The notes: generated from the letters alone by a model not told the origin. A DNA stretch of 64,000 nucleotides from Rhodocaloribacter litoris (GCF_011682235.2 NZ_CP076718.1:4433095-4497094), one strand, 5' to 3'; shown: positions 44,957-53,685, counted from the first letter of the stretch. Made by a program: numbers and translations.

Positions 44957-45691
44957 ATGATCACACGTATTCAGGAAGCCGGTGCCCTCGCGGCGGACAC
45001 GGCCCGGGCCGCCGGCCTGCAGGAAACCACCTCCCTTCTCGACACCGTGATGCTGGGTGGATGGATTCTCATCCCCATCTTCCTGCTCTCGATTCTGACG
45101 ATCTACCTCTTCGTCGAACGCATGCTGACCCTGCGCCGGGCGGCCAGCGATCCCAATGCCATCATGCAGCGGATCCGGGAATACGTGCAGGCCGGCAACA
45201 TCCACGGAGCCCAGGCCTACTGCGACGCGCAGGACAAGCCCATCACCCGTATCCTCAAACACGGCCTGGAACGCCTCGGGCGCCCGATCTCCGAGATCCA
45301 GGATGCCGTGAACGCCGCCGGCAAGCACGAGGCGTTCGAGCTGGAGCGACGCACCGACCTGCTGGCCAGCATCGCCGGCATCGCCCCCATGCTCGGCTTC
45401 CTCGGCACCGTCACGGGCATGATCAAGGCCTTCCAGCAGATCCAGAATCTCCAGGGTAACGTCAACCCGAGTGTGCTGGCCGGCGGCATCTGGGAAGCCC
45501 TCATCAGCACCGCCGCCGGGCTCATCGTGGGCATCCTCGCCTTCTTCTTCTACAACTTCCTGCTGAACCGCATCAACCGCCTCGTCAACGACCTGGAACG
45601 GACGGCGACCGACTTCATCGACCTGTTGCAGGCACCGGCGCCGGTCTCCCGCCAGCCCCGGTACGCCACGCGCGGAGAAGACACCTTCTGA
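44957..45691 (+). CDS. exbB: MotA/TolQ/ExbB proton-channel family protein
   Basis: A 244-residue inner-membrane proton-channel subunit. Three membrane segments are expected: the first at ~30-52 (LGGWILIPIFLLSILTIYLF), then two at ~140-205. The family signature is in LLASIAGIAPMLGFLGTVTGMIKAF, read as two adjacent blocks, with the conserved Thr. ExbB/TolQ proteins use the proton gradient to drive TonB or Tol complexes. ExbD follows 12 bases later. No tonB or tolA is visible, so whether it serves transport or envelope stability is open. Confidence 0.92.
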   Translation: MITRIQEAGALAADTARAAGLQETTSLLDTVMLGGWILIPIFLLSILTIYLFVERMLTLRRAASDPNAIMQRIREYVQAGNIHGAQAYCDAQDKPITRILKHGLERLGRPISEIQDAVNAAGKHEAFELERRTDLLASIAGIAPMLGFLGTVTGMIKAFQQIQNLQGNVNPSVLAGGIWEALISTAAGLIVGILAFFFYNFLLNRINRLVNDLERTATDFIDLLQAPAPVSRQPRYATRGEDTF

Positions 45692-45703
45692 CGAACCGCT
45701 GCC

Positions 45704-46114
45704 ATGTCCTCGATCAACTTCTCCACCTCCAAGAAGCCGCTGACGGCCTACAGCCTGGCCGGCCTGGCCGACATCGTGCTGCTGCTGCTGATCTTCTTCC
45801 TGCTCACCTCCAGCTTCATCCCGCAGTTCGGCATCCAGGTGAACCTGCCGCAGGCCAGCGCCTCGGCGCCGATGGAGGAGCAGTACGTCACCGTGAGCAT
45901 CACGGACGACGGGCGCTTCTACGTGGACCAGCGCCAGGTGCCCCGTGAAGGACTCCTGGACGCCATCCGGGAGGCCCGGGGCACCCGCGCCGCCCTGGTC
46001 CTCCGTGCCGACCGGGAAGCCACCGTGGGCGACTTTGCCCGGGTTGCCGCCATCGCCAAGGCCCTCAACCTCCGCGTCCTCATGGCGACCGAGCGGGGGC
46101 TGGAGCTGCCATGA
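45704..46114 (+). CDS. exbD: ExbD/TolR family protein
   Basis: A 136-residue partner of the upstream ExbB. It has one membrane helix at ~17-38 containing the proton-carrying Asp in the GLADIVLLLLIFFLL stretch. A periplasmic domain follows, with VSITDDGRFYVDQ. The four-base ATGA overlap with the next esterase gene suggests coupling. It is the expected motor partner of ExbB. Confidence 0.92.
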   Translation: MSSINFSTSKKPLTAYSLAGLADIVLLLLIFFLLTSSFIPQFGIQVNLPQASASAPMEEQYVTVSITDDGRFYVDQRQVPREGLLDAIREARGTRAALVLRADREATVGDFARVAAIAKALNLRVLMATERGLELP

Positions 46115-47703
46115 AAGCGCCGGTCCGCACAGCCTGCCTCGGGCTGCTGCTCGCCTTCGGGCTTTGCGGGCCCGTCGCGATGGCCCAGCCTGCGGCGCCG
46201 CTCCGCACCGAGAGCGGGCTGGTGACGGGTACCCCCGGCGCCGACCCGGCCGTCCACGTCTACAGGGGCATCCCGTACGCCGCGCCGCCCGTGGGTCCCC
46301 TGCGCTGGCAGCCGCCCGAACCCCCGGTCGCCTGGACGGGCGTGCGGGCGGCCGACCGGTTCGCTCCCGGCTGTCCCCAGCCGCTGCCCCGCTCCCGGCT
46401 GCCGTGGACGGAACCCTTCATGCACCAGGGCCCCGTGGACGAGGACTGCCTCTACCTCAACGTCTGGACCGCCGCCGCGGACAGCAGCGAGCGCCGGCCG
46501 GTCCTCGTCTACATCCACGGGGGCGGCTTCACCGAAGGTTCCGGCTCGGTCCCCCTCTACGACGGCGAGGCCCTGGCCCGCAAGGGGCTGGTGGTCGTCA
46601 CGTTCAACTATCGCCTGGGGGTGCTCGGCTTCCTGGCCCACCCGGCGCTCACGGCCGCCTCCAAGCACCGGGCCTCGGGCAACTACGGGCTGCTCGACCA
46701 GGTCGCCGCCCTGCGCTGGGTGCAGCGAAACATCGCCGCCTTCGGTGGTGATCCCGGAAACGTCACCATTGCCGGGCAGTCGGCCGGGGCGATGTCCGTC
46801 TACCTCCTGACGGCCTCGCCGCTGGCCGGGGGGCTGTTTCACCGGGCGATCGTACAGAGCGGCCCGGGGGCGCTTGCCGCCTTCGGTATTGCCACCACGC
46901 GGGAGCTGGCCCGCCCGCTGGCCGAGGCGGAGCGGCAGGGCGAGCTGTTCGCCGGCGCACGCGGCGCCGAAACCCTTCAGGCGCTCCGGGAAATGCCCGT
47001 CGAAACCCTGCTGGCCCCGACCGAGGGAGACCCGCCGGGCCGCTTCGGCCCCGTCGTCGACGGGTGGTTCCTGCCCGAGAACCCCGCCGACCTCTACGCG
47101 CGCGGGCAGCAGCACGACGTGCCACTCCTCATGGGCATGAACGCCGATGAGCCGAGCGCCTTCCCCGGCTACGGCCGGATGACCGCCGGGGCCTTTCGGG
47201 AGCAGGCCCGCACACGCTACGGCGACCGGGCCGAAGACTTCCTGGCGCTCTACCCGGCTGCCACGGACGAAGAAGCCGGGCTGGCACAGAAACACAGCAC
47301 GCGGGACATGGCCCTGGCGGCCATGCGTCGGGTGGCCGACGAGCGGGCTGCCACGAGCCGGACCCCTGCCTATCTCTACCTCTTCGAGCGGGCGATCCCG
47401 TGGCCAGAGCACCCGGAATACGGGGCATTCCACAGCGCCGAACTGCCCTACGTGTTCGACAACCTCCGGCTGCTCGGTCGTCCCTGGGAGCCGCTGGACC
47501 GGCACCTGGCCGGGTTGATGTCGTCCTACTGGGCCCGTTTCGCCGCCACCGGCGACCCCGCCGCCCCGGTGCGCGGCGCCGAGGATCTGCCGGCCTGGCC
47601 GGCTTACGACCCGTCCGCGGGGGTCCTCATGGTGTTTGGCGAGGCCACCGGCCCCCGTGTGCTGCCCGGGGAGGCCGCCCGGCGGTTTTTTGGGTTGCAA
47701 TAA
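46111..47703 (+). CDS. Type B carboxylesterase
   Basis: A 530-residue exported alpha/beta hydrolase with a signal peptide ending MAQ. It shows VYRGIPYAAPPVGPLRW, EDCLYLNVWT and the nucleophile elbow GQSAGAMS. The acid region is present, and the catalytic His lies in FHSAELPYVF, all typical of the carboxylesterase/cholinesterase family. Substrates are probably short-chain esters. It follows ExbD with an ATGA overlap. The stop TAA is the TAA of copy 8 of the 12-mer repeat (TTGCAATAACGG), so the repeat supplies the last codons and the stop. Confidence 0.92.
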   Translation: MKAPVRTACLGLLLAFGLCGPVAMAQPAAPLRTESGLVTGTPGADPAVHVYRGIPYAAPPVGPLRWQPPEPPVAWTGVRAADRFAPGCPQPLPRSRLPWTEPFMHQGPVDEDCLYLNVWTAAADSSERRPVLVYIHGGGFTEGSGSVPLYDGEALARKGLVVVTFNYRLGVLGFLAHPALTAASKHRASGNYGLLDQVAALRWVQRNIAAFGGDPGNVTIAGQSAGAMSVYLLTASPLAGGLFHRAIVQSGPGALAAFGIATTRELARPLAEAERQGELFAGARGAETLQALREMPVETLLAPTEGDPPGRFGPVVDGWFLPENPADLYARGQQHDVPLLMGMNADEPSAFPGYGRMTAGAFREQARTRYGDRAEDFLALYPAATDEEAGLAQKHSTRDMALAAMRRVADERAATSRTPAYLYLFERAIPWPEHPEYGAFHSAELPYVFDNLRLLGRPWEPLDRHLAGLMSSYWARFAATGDPAAPVRGAEDLPAWPAYDPSAGVLMVFGEATGPRVLPGEAARRFFGLQ

Positions 47704-47706
47704 CGG
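47695..47706 (-). repeat. 12-mer repeat copy 8 (stop codon of the esterase)
   Basis: Reads CCGTTATTGCAA on the minus strand followed by ccc and six A residues. On the + strand it encodes Leu-Gln-stop, the end of the carboxylesterase. Confidence 0.85.
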
Positions 47707-47720
47707 AAACGGACCCCGCC

Positions 47721-49265
47721 TCACCCGTGCCACCAGCCCCGGTCGAGTGAGCGGTACTGGATGGCTTCCGAGAGGTGTTCCGGGCCGATGTCCTCGGCCC
47801 CGGCCAGGTCGGCGATCGTACGGGCCACCTTCAGGATGCGGTCGTAGGCCCGGGCGCTGAGTCCCAGCCGCTCGATGGCCAGCCGGAGGAGTTGCTGCCC
47901 TTCTTTTTTTGTTTTGCAATAACGGCGCACCAGCCGTGAACCCATCTGCGCGTTACAGTACACCCCCGGCTCCCCGGCAAAACGCGCCGCCTGCCGCTCC
48001 CGCGCCGCCACCACACGCGCCCGCACCGCCGCCGACGGCTCCCCCTCCCCCCGCCGGCTCAGCTCCTCGAACGGCACCGGCGTCACTTCGATGTGCAGGT
48101 CGATCCGGTCCATCAGCGGCCCCGAAATCTTCGCCAGGTAGCGCTGTACCTGCGGTGGCGCGCACACGCAGGCCCGGTGCGGGTCGTTCAGATGCCCGCA
48201 CGGGCAGGGGTTCATGCTCGCCACCAGCATGAACCGCGCCGGGTACTCGACCGAAAGCTGCGCCCGGCTGATGGTGATACACCCATCTTCCAGCGGCTGC
48301 CTCAACACCTCCAGCACCTGCCGCTTGAACTCCGGCAACTCGTCCAGGAAAAGCACGCCGTTGTGTGCCAGCGAGATCTCGCCGGGACGCGGATGCGCCC
48401 CGCCTCCACAGAGTCCCGCGTCCGAGATCGTGTGGTGCGGCGCCCGGAACGGCCGCGTGGCGATCAACCCGTGTCCGCCCCGCAGCTTTCCCCCGACCGA
48501 GTGGATCTTCGTCGTCTCCAGGGCCTCGTCCGGCGAGAGCGGCGGCAGGATCGTCGGCAGGCGGCGGGCCAGCATCGTCTTACCGGCCCCCGGCGGGCCG
48601 ATCATGATGACGTTGTGCCCGCCGGCGGCCGCCACCTCCAGCGCCCGCTTGACGTTCTCCTGCCCCCGCACGTCGGCAAAGTCCACCGTCTCGCGCCGCG
48701 CCTCCTCGAAGAGCCGCCGGAGATCGCGCCGGAAGGGTTTCGGCGCCGTGTCGTACCCGGCCAGCAGCCGGAACGCCTCGACGATGTTCGCGATGGGATA
48801 GACCTCCATCCCCTCGACGACGGCGGCCTCCGGCGCGTTCTCGGCCGGCACGAGCACCCCCCGCTTCCCCTCCTGACGCGCCCGCAGGGTCATCGGCAGC
48901 ACCCCGCTGACCGGCCGCACCGTGCCGTCGAGCGCCAGCTCGCCCGTGATGAAGTAGCGGTCCAGCCGCGCGGGGTCGAAATGGTCGCCGCCGGCCGCCA
49001 GAAGCCCCAGGGCGATCGGCAGGTCGAGCGAGGCCCCCTCCTTGCGCACGTCGGCCGGCGCCAGGTTGATCGTGATGGCCCCGCGCGGCACCGGCAGCGC
49101 GGTGTTCTTCAGCGCCGCCCAGATCCGGTCGCGGCACTCCCGCACCGCTCCGGCCGGCAACCCTACCACCGTGTAGGACGGCAACCCCTGATCAATGTGC
49201 GTCTCGATCTCGATGGGCAACGCATCCACCCCGAGGGTGGTGCTGCTCCAGACGTGCGACAACAT
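47721..49265 (-). CDS. comM: YifB/ComM family Mg-chelatase-like AAA ATPase
   Basis: ComM is a ring helicase that promotes branch migration during natural transformation. The 514-residue protein starts at ATG 49265 and has the family's N-terminal Lon-protease-like fold (VVGLPAGAVRECRDRI, NLAPADVRKEGASLDLP). Walker A GPPGAGKT lies at residues 223-230, FLDELPEF is Walker B, and the C-terminal MNPCPCG cysteine block follows. Copy 9 of the 12-mer repeat lies within its C-terminal lid, giving RRYCKTKKEG where relatives have unrelated residues at that position, so it is tolerated. Copy 8 lies just outside its 3' end. Confidence 0.92.
   Translation of the reverse strand: MLSHVWSSTTLGVDALPIEIETHIDQGLPSYTVVGLPAGAVRECRDRIWAALKNTALPVPRGAITINLAPADVRKEGASLDLPIALGLLAAGGDHFDPARLDRYFITGELALDGTVRPVSGVLPMTLRARQEGKRGVLVPAENAPEAAVVEGMEVYPIANIVEAFRLLAGYDTAPKPFRRDLRRLFEEARRETVDFADVRGQENVKRALEVAAAGGHNVIMIGPPGAGKTMLARRLPTILPPLSPDEALETTKIHSVGGKLRGGHGLIATRPFRAPHHTISDAGLCGGGAHPRPGEISLAHNGVLFLDELPEFKRQVLEVLRQPLEDGCITISRAQLSVEYPARFMLVASMNPCPCGHLNDPHRACVCAPPQVQRYLAKISGPLMDRIDLHIEVTPVPFEELSRRGEGEPSAAVRARVVAARERQAARFAGEPGVYCNAQMGSRLVRRYCKTKKEGQQLLRLAIERLGLSARAYDRILKVARTIADLAGAEDIGPEHLSEAIQYRSLDRGWWHG
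47914..47925 (-). repeat. 12-mer repeat copy 9 (inside comM)
   Basis: Reads CCGTTATTGCAA on the minus strand followed by aac and seven A residues. It is in the comM coding direction and is translated as Arg-Tyr-Cys-Lys. Confidence 0.85.
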
Positions 49266-49374
49266 AGCCCATGCGTCCGATGTCTCAGGCTCCACCTTTA
49301 AGACACCGAACGGCCCGGAATCTAACCCCCGCCCGAAATTTTTTCGGGAACCCACCGCCCGGCCTCCTCTCACC

Positions 49375-50967
49375 CTACCCGGCGACGTCCTCCTCGGAGA
49401 GCAGTGTCAGGGCGTCGCGCTCGACGAGCACCGGCCCGTTGTAGCGCCCCCGGCGCGGGCCGTTTTCGAGGTTCAGCACGCCGCGCGGACAGACCGCCGA
49501 ACAGATGCCGCACCCGACGCATGAAGCCCGGATGACGTTCTGCCCGCGCTGGGCGTACCATCGCACGTCGATCCCCATCTCGCAGTACGCCGAGCAGTTG
49601 CCGCACGAGATGCACTGCCCGCCGTTGGTGGTGATCCGGAAGCGGGAAAAGTATTTCTGAAAGAGCCCCAGGATCGCGGCCATCGGGCAGCCGAAGCGGC
49701 ACCAGACGCGCGAGCCCATGACCGGGTAAAAGCCCACCCCGATGACCCCGGCAAAAACGGCACCGATCAGGAAACCATAGGCCCGCGCGTAGGCCTGCGA
49801 CAGCCCCCCGAAGATCGCCCCTTCCGTGGCCGAGTTGATCCACAGCAGCGCCGTCGTCACCACCACGAAGACCAGGACGCCATGGACCATCCACCGCTCG
49901 ATCTGCCAGGCCTTGAGCGATTTGTCCGAGAGGTGCCGCCAGGGATCGCCGAACGTCTCGGCCAGCCCGCCGCAACCGCACACCCACGAGCAGTACCACC
50001 GTTTCCCGAAGAAATACGTCAGGATCGGGGTGGCAACGAACGAGAGCACTACCCCCCAGAACACCATAAAGACCCCCAGACCACCCGGGTGTGCCATCAA
50101 CCACCCCACATCCGAGGGCCAGAGGTACGAGTACTTGAGCGGCCAGAAATAGCTGAAATAGAACTCGGGCTGGTTGAGCACGACCAGGATCGCCGGGATC
50201 AGGTAGGCAAAGACGAGCTGGAAGAACATCACCGAGAGGGTGCGCAGGACCTGATACCGGCTGTGACGGTACCGGTAGAGAGCCCGCACGCCCATGACGA
50301 GCACGGCCAGCGTGTAGAAAGTGCCGTAGAGGAACCACTGGTCCGCCGGACCGCCGCGCAGCAGGTGGCTCAGCGGATCCACGGTGCGGATGAGTCCTTC
50401 GAGGGCGCCGGGAAACCAGTAGAGCAGCACGTAGAAACCGGTAAAGACGATCCCCAGCAGCCACCCGACGGCGCCGCGGGCCGTCGTCGCCGAGTGCATC
50501 AGCCCGTCGTTGCGGATGCCGGCCGGGTGCCCCGCGTACCGTGCCCGGAAGTAGAGCAACCCGCCCAGGCAGGTAAGCCCGATGCCCCAGGCAAAGAAGA
50601 AAACCGGCGCCAGACTGCCCGCCCCCGTTGCCGCCGCGAGCAACCCCAGCAACCCCGCACCGAAGAGCACCAGCCCGGTGCGCGCGCCCTTCGAGAGACG
50701 GGTCGTCGGGGCGGCCAGGCTCCGGGTATAGTACAACACCAGCCCGAAGACCAGCACCAGCAGCCCGGCGACGAACGCCTTCACGGGCGAGATGGGACCG
50801 GCTCCGAACGCCGCCACGACGAAAAGCAGCAGCCCGAAACCGGCCAGCGCCATGCCCACCTTCTGCCCGCTGGTGAGCAACGCGCCCCCCTCGCCCAGCG
50901 CAAGGCTGCGGTCATACCGGTCCGAATAGACCGGCACCTCCGGTTCTACGTGGTTAACGAGGCCCAT
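49375..50967 (-). CDS. Membrane iron-sulfur protein, NosR/NapH/CcoG-like
   Basis: A 530-residue inner-membrane protein with about nine hydrophobic segments between residues ~35 and 420. Two CxxxC/CxxxCP-type motifs lie in the membrane part (YCSWVCGCGG and WCRFGCPMAA), as in NosR/NapH. Two ferredoxin-like 4Fe-4S motifs follow in the C-terminal soluble part (CISCGNCSAYC and CVGCGICSAVCPRG). It should pass electrons across or along the membrane, but the donor and acceptor are not known. The ATG at 50967 overlaps the preceding FAD oxidoreductase gene by 22 bases, so the two probably work together as a reductase module. Confidence 0.85.
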   Translation of the reverse strand: MGLVNHVEPEVPVYSDRYDRSLALGEGGALLTSGQKVGMALAGFGLLLFVVAAFGAGPISPVKAFVAGLLVLVFGLVLYYTRSLAAPTTRLSKGARTGLVLFGAGLLGLLAAATGAGSLAPVFFFAWGIGLTCLGGLLYFRARYAGHPAGIRNDGLMHSATTARGAVGWLLGIVFTGFYVLLYWFPGALEGLIRTVDPLSHLLRGGPADQWFLYGTFYTLAVLVMGVRALYRYRHSRYQVLRTLSVMFFQLVFAYLIPAILVVLNQPEFYFSYFWPLKYSYLWPSDVGWLMAHPGGLGVFMVFWGVVLSFVATPILTYFFGKRWYCSWVCGCGGLAETFGDPWRHLSDKSLKAWQIERWMVHGVLVFVVVTTALLWINSATEGAIFGGLSQAYARAYGFLIGAVFAGVIGVGFYPVMGSRVWCRFGCPMAAILGLFQKYFSRFRITTNGGQCISCGNCSAYCEMGIDVRWYAQRGQNVIRASCVGCGICSAVCPRGVLNLENGPRRGRYNGPVLVERDALTLLSEEDVAG

Positions 50968-52286
50968 AGCCCTTTCTTTTTCTTCAACCTGACGGCCCGG
51001 TCCGGATACCGGGCATTGTATTGCGCGACGAGTTCCCGCTCGTACCGTGCGAAGAATTCGGGGTCGAAGTTGGCCGCCCCGAGGTGCGCGAGCACGTACG
51101 GCATCGGGCGCCGCTGCCGGATCCACCCGGCACAGACCTCGTGCCGGTAGCGCACGCCCATCAGGTTGAACCCGAGGACCCGGTGGTCGTCACGCCGGAA
51201 GTTGATCCGGATGCTTTTGTCTCCCGAAGGATGCTGCCAGAAGAGCGTCTCCTCGCCCTCGCGGGGTACCGGTGCCACGTCGCCGTAGGTCTGGTATTCG
51301 ATGTCGAAGAACTTGGCACTGTTGAAGAAGACGCCGGGACGGTACGGGGTGCGCTCGCCGCAGAGCGTCCGGGCCAGCGTGTAGCCGTGCATCCGGCCCG
51401 TGTACCAGAGCTGTTCGATCCGCTTGCGTCCCGGCGGTGGCTCCCGAAACTCGGCGCAATCGCCGGCCGCGTAGACGCCGGGGACATTCGTCTCGAAGTA
51501 CGTGTTGACCAGGATGCCCCGGTTCGTCTCGATGCCGGAACCCTCGGTCACATCCACGTTCGGGTGAACACCGACGGCGAGCCCGACGAAGCGACAGGGG
51601 ATCTCCTCACCGCCCGTGGTGACGACGGCCCGTACGCGTCCCGCCTCGTCCGGAAGGATCTCCCGGAGTTCGGTCGAGAGCCGCAGGTCGATCCCGTGCC
51701 GGCACAGGTGCCGGTTCACCATCTCGGACTCCTCGGGCGGCAGGAGGTAATCCATATAACTGCGCTCCCGTACCAGGAACGTTACCTGGATGCCCCGGCT
51801 GTGGAGCATCTCCGCCATTTCGACCCCGATCAGCCCGCCGCCCACGACCACGGCCCGCTCGATCCCGCGGGTGTTCCGCTCCATCCGCTCCAGGTCCTGC
51901 AGGCCGTAGAGCCCCTGTACCCCGTCGAGGTCCTCCCCCGGCCATCCGAACCGGTTCGACTTCGAGCCGGTGGCCAGCACCAGCCTGTCGTAGTGCAGGG
52001 TGTTGCCCGAACTCAGGTGAAGCCGCCGGGCCTCCGTGTCGATCGACCGGACGTAATCCCGCAGCAGCTCGATGTCGTTCCGCTCCCAGAATCCGTCATC
52101 ATACGGCTTCGTCTGGGCGTACGTCAGATGGCCCATGTAGAGGTACATGAGCGCCGGGCGGGAGTAGAAATGGTCGGATTCGGCCGAGATCACCGTGATG
52201 CGGTGGTTGCTCCATTTTCGCACGAAGCGCGCCGTGGTAATACCGGTGATGCCGTTGCCGACGATGACGATGTGGGTTCGCTGCAT
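50946..52286 (-). CDS. FAD-dependent pyridine nucleotide-disulfide oxidoreductase
   Basis: A 446-residue flavoprotein. It has an N-terminal FAD-binding VIVGNGITGITTA, the LATGS strand, the second Rossmann AVVVGGGLIGVEMAE for NAD(P)H, and the C-terminal FAD contact GVYAAGDCAEF. It lacks a redox-active CxxxxC pair, so it is more like a ferredoxin or nitrite-type NADH reductase than a disulfide reductase. It precedes and overlaps the membrane Fe-S protein by 22 bases, suggesting it feeds electrons to it from NAD(P)H. No terminal reductase gene is visible. Confidence 0.9.
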   Translation of the reverse strand: MQRTHIVIVGNGITGITTARFVRKWSNHRITVISAESDHFYSRPALMYLYMGHLTYAQTKPYDDGFWERNDIELLRDYVRSIDTEARRLHLSSGNTLHYDRLVLATGSKSNRFGWPGEDLDGVQGLYGLQDLERMERNTRGIERAVVVGGGLIGVEMAEMLHSRGIQVTFLVRERSYMDYLLPPEESEMVNRHLCRHGIDLRLSTELREILPDEAGRVRAVVTTGGEEIPCRFVGLAVGVHPNVDVTEGSGIETNRGILVNTYFETNVPGVYAAGDCAEFREPPPGRKRIEQLWYTGRMHGYTLARTLCGERTPYRPGVFFNSAKFFDIEYQTYGDVAPVPREGEETLFWQHPSGDKSIRINFRRDDHRVLGFNLMGVRYRHEVCAGWIRQRRPMPYVLAHLGAANFDPEFFARYERELVAQYNARYPDRAVRLKKKKGLWASLTT

Positions 52287-52442
52287 GGCACGTTGTGCGC
52301 GGGTTCAAGCGTCCGTCTCCAAAGCCTGCAAGACGTTACAGCGGGACAGGGCGGGGACGGCTTGCTTTTCGCATGGTCCCCCGGTAGTTTCGGCTGGATC
52401 TTCGTTTTCCTCCTTCACCTGGCGTGCAGGCGCTTCCCGGCC

Positions 52443-53321
52443 ATGATTTTCGGTATCACCGGCAATACCCGCAAGGAGCAGCTGTGGCGTCCCGTTGCCG
52501 GGCTGCTTGCGTGGATGCAGGCCCGGCAGCTCCGCTTTTGCCTGCACCCGGCCGTGGCCGAAGGGTTGCAGGCACGGGGACTGCTGGAGGCCGGCGTGTG
52601 CAAGGCCCACACCTCCGCCGACCTGGCCGGTGATGCCGACGTGGTGCTGTCCTTCGGTGGAGACGGCACGCTGCTCAATACGGCGCACGAGGTGGGGCGC
52701 CACGGCACCCCGATCCTGGGCGTCAACATCGGGCGGCTGGGTTTTCTGGCGGACGTCGAGGTAGGGCACGTCCGGGAAACCGTCGAACGCCTGCTCCGGG
52801 GAGAATACCGCCTCGAAGCGAGAATGGTCCTCGAAGCCGAGGCGGACAACGGGACGGCACTCGAAGGCCGGTGGGCACTCAACGAGTTCGTGCTCCTGCG
52901 CCGGGGCGAGACCGGCATGGTCTCCATCGAGGTGAAGGTGGACGGCGTGCCGCTCAACACGTACTGGGCCGACGGCCTCATCATCGCCACCCCCACCGGC
53001 TCGACGGCCTATTCACTCTCGGTGGGTGGGCCGATCCTGGTGCCCGGATGCGGGTCGGTGGTCCTCACGCCCATTGCCCCGCACGCGCTCACGGCCCGCC
53101 CCATCGTCCTGCCGGACACGGTGCGCATCGAGGCCCGCGTCCTGAACGAGGACCAGCCCTACGTTTTCACGGCCGACGGCACGAGCACCGTCCTGTCCGG
53201 CCCCTCGATCCGGCTCACCATCCGCCGGGCCGCCCACACGGTCAACCTGATCAAACTCCCCGAACAGCATTTCTTCCAGAACCTGCGGAGCAAGCTCATG
53301 TGGGGCGCCCGGAAAGAGTAG
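52443..53321 (+). CDS. nadK: NAD kinase
   Basis: NadK phosphorylates NAD to NADP in the cytoplasm. The 292-residue product has the LSFGGDGTLLNTA motif (GGDGT, substrate and metal), NIGRLGFLAD, and DGLIIATPTGSTAYSLSVGGP containing the catalytic and NAD-binding residues. PIAPHALTARP follows. It starts at ATG 52443 (MIFGITGN). It is a single gene on the + strand followed by two tRNA genes, next to an NAD(P)H-dependent reductase pair on the other strand. Confidence 0.95.
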   Translation: MIFGITGNTRKEQLWRPVAGLLAWMQARQLRFCLHPAVAEGLQARGLLEAGVCKAHTSADLAGDADVVLSFGGDGTLLNTAHEVGRHGTPILGVNIGRLGFLADVEVGHVRETVERLLRGEYRLEARMVLEAEADNGTALEGRWALNEFVLLRRGETGMVSIEVKVDGVPLNTYWADGLIIATPTGSTAYSLSVGGPILVPGCGSVVLTPIAPHALTARPIVLPDTVRIEARVLNEDQPYVFTADGTSTVLSGPSIRLTIRRAAHTVNLIKLPEQHFFQNLRSKLMWGARKE

Positions 53322-53464
53322 GCGGGTTCGGCCCGCCCGCACCTGAACGGGAAGGGCTTTGCGGCGCTCGCCCGCCCTTTCATAAACTCGTCGTGAAACC
53401 GGCGAAGCCATAGAACGTTTGTTGACAGAGCAACAGGTCCCACAGTATATTGGCCGCCCTTCCG

Positions 53465-53537
53465 GGTCAGGTAGCTCAGTTGGTAGAGCACAGGACTGAA
53501 AATCCTGGTGTCGGGGGTTCGATTCCCTCCCTGACCA
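53465..53537 (+). tRNA. tRNA-Phe (anticodon GAA)
   Basis: Acceptor GGTCAGG pairs with CCTGACC, D-arm GCTC/GAGC, and anticodon stem CAGGA/TCCTG with loop CTGAAAA. The T-arm has GTTCGATTC. The centre of the loop, GAA, reads UUC/UUU. CCA is not encoded. Confidence 0.95.
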
Positions 53538-53610
53538 CACCAAAATCTCAAAATTCGTTCATTGCATCCGCTTCAGGGCCTGCGTATCTTGCGGGCCTGT
53601 TCAAAAGCAC

Positions 53611-53685
53611 GGTCCGGTAGTTCAGTTTGGTTAGAACGCCGGCCTGTCACGCCGGAGGTCGCGGGTTCGAGTCCCGTCCGGACCG
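53611..53685 (+). tRNA. tRNA-Asp (anticodon GTC)
   Basis: Acceptor GGTCCGG pairs with CCGGACC, and the anticodon stem CCGGC/GCCGG has loop CTGTCAC. The T-arm is GCGGG TTCGAGT CCCGT. The anticodon GTC reads GAC/GAU aspartate codons. It lies 73 bases after tRNA-Phe. Confidence 0.95.

Noticed and set aside
13500-47925. The 12-mer as a transcription terminator
   Set aside because: It has no hairpin, occurs inside genes such as enoyl-CoA hydratase and comM, and at gene starts.
13500-47925. The 12-mer as a miniature insertion element
   Set aside because: Copies share only ~12-21 bases with no terminal inverted repeats or target duplications that I can see, and reading frames through them are kept.
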